From NCBI GenBank assembly GCA_021807065.1, contig JAKAPO010000105.1, forward strand, positions 1-7,812: DNA of 7,812 bases, read 5' to 3'. The notes under the pieces were generated by a model. That model was given only the letters and a program-made list of their open reading frames with translations. It was not told the DNA's origin and ran no database searches. Position 1 is the stretch's first letter. Each line of letters starts with the position of its first letter. Position numbers and translations under genes: made by a program. This document shows positions 5,455-7,812 of this stretch, piece by piece. Origin of the DNA: a bacterium. GTDB taxonomy: Bacteria > Vulcanimicrobiota > Vulcanimicrobiia > Vulcanimicrobiales > Vulcanimicrobiaceae.

Positions 5455-6423
5455 ATGCCGCAGATTTCGACGGTGCTCATCATCCGCCTCGACGGCATCG
5501 GCGATGCACTCGCGCTCGCGCCGCTCCTGTCGGCGCTGCGTGAGGGCGCGATACCGGTCGACCTCGTTCTTGCAAGAGGAAACGCCGGGATCTTCGCTCC
5601 GGGTGCCGCGCGGTCGATCGACGTCGCACCGTTCGCGTTACGTTCGAGCACCAGAGAGAATCGCGCGAGCATCGAGGGATTCGGGGCCTCCCTCGCCTGG
5701 CGCAGTTACGGAGCGATCTTGGTCGCGACCGAGGATCCCGGCGGGTATCGCCTCGCGCGCGCGATCGGAGCTCCCCGGCGGATCGGCTTCGATAACGGTT
5801 GGGGCAAGCCGCTGAAAACGCTGTGGATCCGCCGCCACTTGACCCAGACGCTCCACCGCCCCGCCGGACTCGGTCACCGTGAACTTCATGAATGCGAAGT
5901 CCTTTTCGAACTCGGACGATCGCTCGTCGGCAACGCGCAGCCGACCAAAGACGTGAGCGCGCTTTGCACTCTGCTGCTCGACCGCGACGTTACGCGCACG
6001 CAACGCGTCGCCGTACAAATCACTGAAAAGTGGCTGCGCTTCGGCGCAACGAGCGGTGACGTGGCGCTGCTGCTTCGGTGCATTGCTCGCGAATGCGACG
6101 TTCACGCGATCGCCTCCGCGCAGGAAGCGTCACTCGCCGATGCGGTAAGCGCGGCGAGCGGCATGCCGGTCGAGCGATTCGAGACCCTCGAACAATGGAA
6201 GGCGGCGATCGCCGCCGCACGCGCGCTGGTTGCGCCGGATTCCGGGGCAACCCACGTTGCCGGAATGGTCGGCACGCCTGCGGTTGCGATCTTCAGCAGG
6301 CAGGCACAACTCGATCGACAAGTGGCGCGATGGCACCCTTGGGCCGCGCCCTATCGCATCGTGTGCATCGAGAGCGAATGGGAGCAACGCGTGGTTGCTG
6401 CGCTCGACGTCCTGCTTCGATAG
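5455..6423 (+). CDS. Glycosyltransferase family 9 (heptosyltransferase-like)
   Basis: Predicted cytosolic GT-B-fold glycosyltransferase of family 9, the family that includes the LPS core heptosyltransferases WaaC/WaaF; donor and acceptor here are unknown. The 322 residues open with VLIIRLDGIGDALALAPLLSAL, in which D17 of the GIGD motif matches the family's N-terminal catalytic aspartate. The C-terminal half carries an EKW motif (K192, W193) and the donor-site motif APDSGATHVAGMVGTPAVAIF with D262-S263-G264. Length is slightly short for the family (about 320-350). The ATG at 5455 lacks a ribosome site, and only 18 bases separate it from the divergent GTG; a GTG at 5473 is an alternative. Its 3' end overlaps the convergent DUF2079 gene by 73 bases. 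If it acts in LPS synthesis, the organism is diderm; the neighbouring polytopic protein, possibly also a glycosyltransferase, fits an envelope-glycan role. Both points are inference. Confidence 0.85.
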   Translation: MPQISTVLIIRLDGIGDALALAPLLSALREGAIPVDLVLARGNAGIFAPGAARSIDVAPFALRSSTRENRASIEGFGASLAWRSYGAILVATEDPGGYRLARAIGAPRRIGFDNGWGKPLKTLWIRRHLTQTLHRPAGLGHRELHECEVLFELGRSLVGNAQPTKDVSALCTLLLDRDVTRTQRVAVQITEKWLRFGATSGDVALLLRCIARECDVHAIASAQEASLADAVSAASGMPVERFETLEQWKAAIAAARALVAPDSGATHVAGMVGTPAVAIFSRQAQLDRQVARWHPWAAPYRIVCIESEWEQRVVAALDVLLR

Positions 6424-7733
6424 AGCGCGATCGCGCCGCTGCGCCGTACGAGAACGTACTTACCTTCTTTGACGAGCCGGTGCAATGCCGCACCGTACTC
6501 CTGCAATCTCGGCGAATCTGGAAAGTCGCCGTCGGTCAGCGCGAAACATGTTTGCAACGGTACTGAAGCGTACTCGGGGAAGAGCGTCGCCCGAGGATCG
6601 GTAAGCGCGAGATGCGTGTACGCCTCTTCTTGCGTCGCCACGTCGATGTTGGCTGGAAGCGAGTTTACGAAGGCATCGAGCGAGGCGTCGCGCTGCTGCG
6701 GTGCGCGCAGATTCAGGCCCGGGTGCAGCGGATCGGCGACGGCGAATTCCAAGACGCACAGTGCCGCCGAAAGCCACAACAGTCGCCGCGCACGTTCCGG
6801 CGGCATCGCGCGCAGCGCGAACGCAAACGGTACTAGGACGTAGCCGAGCCAGGCTCCAGCGTAATGCGATCCCATAGTAAAGGTCGTCGACATTCGGGAG
6901 AGCAGGACTTCCGCGAGCGGTGCGGCGGCGAGCCACATCATTCGCGAACGAAACGGAAGAAAGAGCAGCGGCACGAATGCGAGCAGCAGGAAACCGAGAC
7001 GCTGCGCGATGCCCGCAGGGAGCAGCGCGCGCAGGTCGGCGCTTGTCCACGCGTAGAACCGCGTCGGCACCCAATGCGCGAGTGCGCTCGCGTGCGGCTG
7101 GATGCCGGCGTAGAACCATCCGAGCACGAGGATGCTCGCGATGCACACGGCAGCCGCAGTACGCCCCATCGGCGTTCCCCGAAGTCGCCACGCGCCGAGC
7201 GCGCCCGCAATCGCAAGAAAGACCGCTTGGTCTTCCTTCACCGCTAACGCGAGCATCGCGAAGAGAAATACCAGACGATAGTATCCCTGGTCGAACGCCC
7301 AAAGCATCCAGGCGATTGCAGCCGGCGCGAAACCGTTCTCGTGAAAATCCCCGAACGCGAGCCCGGCAAGCGGTGGATAGAGCCAGACGACGAGCGCGCA
7401 GCGCCGCGCGGCACGTGCGTCGGATCGCGCCTCGACGATGGCTGCGATTGCGGGAGCGACGAGCGCACACGCGACCGACTGCAGCGCGATCAAAGCGATC
7501 GGCGATCGGGAGATTGCGACGAAGGGACCGACGAGATAGAGGATCGGGGAGAAATGATAGGCCCAGTGACTTCCTTCTATCGTGTTGCAGAAACACCCGA
7601 ACGCGCTCGCTGCCGTCTGCGCGAAGATGCCGAAGTCGACGAGGTTACGGTGAGCTGCATACTTGATCGCGCCTAAAAGCGTGAAGAGCGCCGCGTAGAG
7701 CAGCGTGCCAAGCCAGACGACGCGATCTCTCAC
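6351..7733 (-). CDS. DUF2079 polytopic membrane protein (possible GT-C-type transferase)
   Basis: A 460-residue membrane protein resembling the DUF2079 family, which has unknown function and resembles GT-C glycosyltransferases in layout. After a first membrane segment (5-27), a loop carries LVDFGIFAQ with D33 and YHFSPILYL with H60 and P63. Then come hydrophobic segments with GDFHENGF (128-135) and an acidic VKEDQ motif (165-169). Roughly nine to ten membrane segments are visible up to about residue 335, followed by a soluble C-terminal domain. These acidic and histidine loop residues are the family's conserved marks. The start is GTG 7733, three bases after the stop of the upstream response-regulator gene; the frame closes there, and no good ribosome site is seen, so coupling is likely. 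The last ~20 residues (after IALYRSR) are Ser/Thr/Arg-rich, look unlike a folded domain, and lie over the GT-9 3' end. Confidence 0.82.
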   Translation of the reverse strand: MRDRVVWLGTLLYAALFTLLGAIKYAAHRNLVDFGIFAQTAASAFGCFCNTIEGSHWAYHFSPILYLVGPFVAISRSPIALIALQSVACALVAPAIAAIVEARSDARAARRCALVVWLYPPLAGLAFGDFHENGFAPAAIAWMLWAFDQGYYRLVFLFAMLALAVKEDQAVFLAIAGALGAWRLRGTPMGRTAAAVCIASILVLGWFYAGIQPHASALAHWVPTRFYAWTSADLRALLPAGIAQRLGFLLLAFVPLLFLPFRSRMMWLAAAPLAEVLLSRMSTTFTMGSHYAGAWLGYVLVPFAFALRAMPPERARRLLWLSAALCVLEFAVADPLHPGLNLRAPQQRDASLDAFVNSLPANIDVATQEEAYTHLALTDPRATLFPEYASVPLQTCFALTDGDFPDSPRLQEYGAALHRLVKEGKYVLVRRSGAIALYRSRTSSAATTRCSHSLSMHTMR

Positions 7734-7736
7734 TCG

Positions 7737-7812
7737 CTAGATGTAGCCGCGGCGCAACGCGACGACTGCAGCCTGGGTACGGTCCGATGCGGAAAGTTTC
7801 TCCAGAAAGATC
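7737..7812 (-). CDS. NarL/LuxR-type response regulator, C-terminal end (cut by window edge)
   Basis: Only the final 24 codons and the TAG stop (7739-7737) are present. The peptide IFLEKLSASDRTQAAVVALRRGYI matches the last helices of the LuxR/NarL helix-turn-helix domain, where response regulators typically read 'EKLgvsdRTqAvv.AlrrGli'. The receiver domain, if present, lies beyond the right edge, so a stand-alone LuxR-type regulator is also possible. The stop is 3 bases upstream of the DUF2079 start, which indicates one transcription unit. Confidence 0.8.
   Translation of the reverse strand, partial: IFLEKLSASDRTQAAVVALRRGYI

Noticed and set aside
6460..7596. 378-residue minus-strand open frame overlapping the DUF2079 gene
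   Set aside because: It is a frame shadow, Arg-rich without membrane segments, while the other frame has conserved DUF2079 motifs.

Overview
The window is GC-rich DNA (a little over 60% by eye) and almost fully coding. The organism cannot be named from it. It is bacterial and probably diderm, because it carries a GT-9 (heptosyltransferase-type) glycosyltransferase. It uses the single-chain alpha2 type of glycyl-tRNA synthetase, which argues against cyanobacteria and most proteobacteria (these use GlyQ/GlyS) even though the cyanobacterial HIP1 octamer GCGATCGC is common here. An uncultured lineage such as Eremiobacterota or a relative is possible, but that is only a guess.

Region 1 (1-3791, minus strand) looks like one five-gene transcription unit, read mazE > mazF > rlmN > glyS > ppdK. 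Neighbouring genes overlap by 7, 11 and 4 bases, and the one gap is 5 bases. A MazEF-type toxin-antitoxin pair sits at the head of the unit. Behind it are the 23S rRNA/tRNA adenine-C2 methylase RlmN, glycyl-tRNA synthetase, and pyruvate phosphate dikinase, which runs off the left edge. The only strong promoter found (TTGACG, 17 bases, TATACT) lies in front of the antitoxin and is placed to give a leaderless mRNA. If no other promoter exists, an autoregulated toxin-antitoxin promoter would drive an essential aminoacyl-tRNA synthetase. This is the most interesting feature of the window.

Region 2 (3792-4423) is a short divergent intergenic region holding the antitoxin promoter, an inverted repeat around its -35 box, and a 9+2+9 palindrome that runs into the start of a plus-strand MntP-like manganese-exporter gene.

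Region 3 (4454-5436, minus) is a two-gene unit: a YbjQ/UPF0145 protein followed, with a 4-base ATGA overlap, by a family-4-type Fe-S uracil-DNA glycosylase. Region 4 (5455-6423, plus) is the GT-9 glycosyltransferase, head to head with the YbjQ gene across only 18 bases.

Region 5 (6351-7812, minus) holds the last 24 codons of a NarL/LuxR-type response regulator and, three bases later, a DUF2079 polytopic membrane protein. The 3' end of the latter overlaps the convergent GT-9 gene by 73 bases. There are no RNA genes, insertion sequences, CRISPR arrays or convincing intrinsic terminators, and no gene-free stretch longer than about 70 bases.
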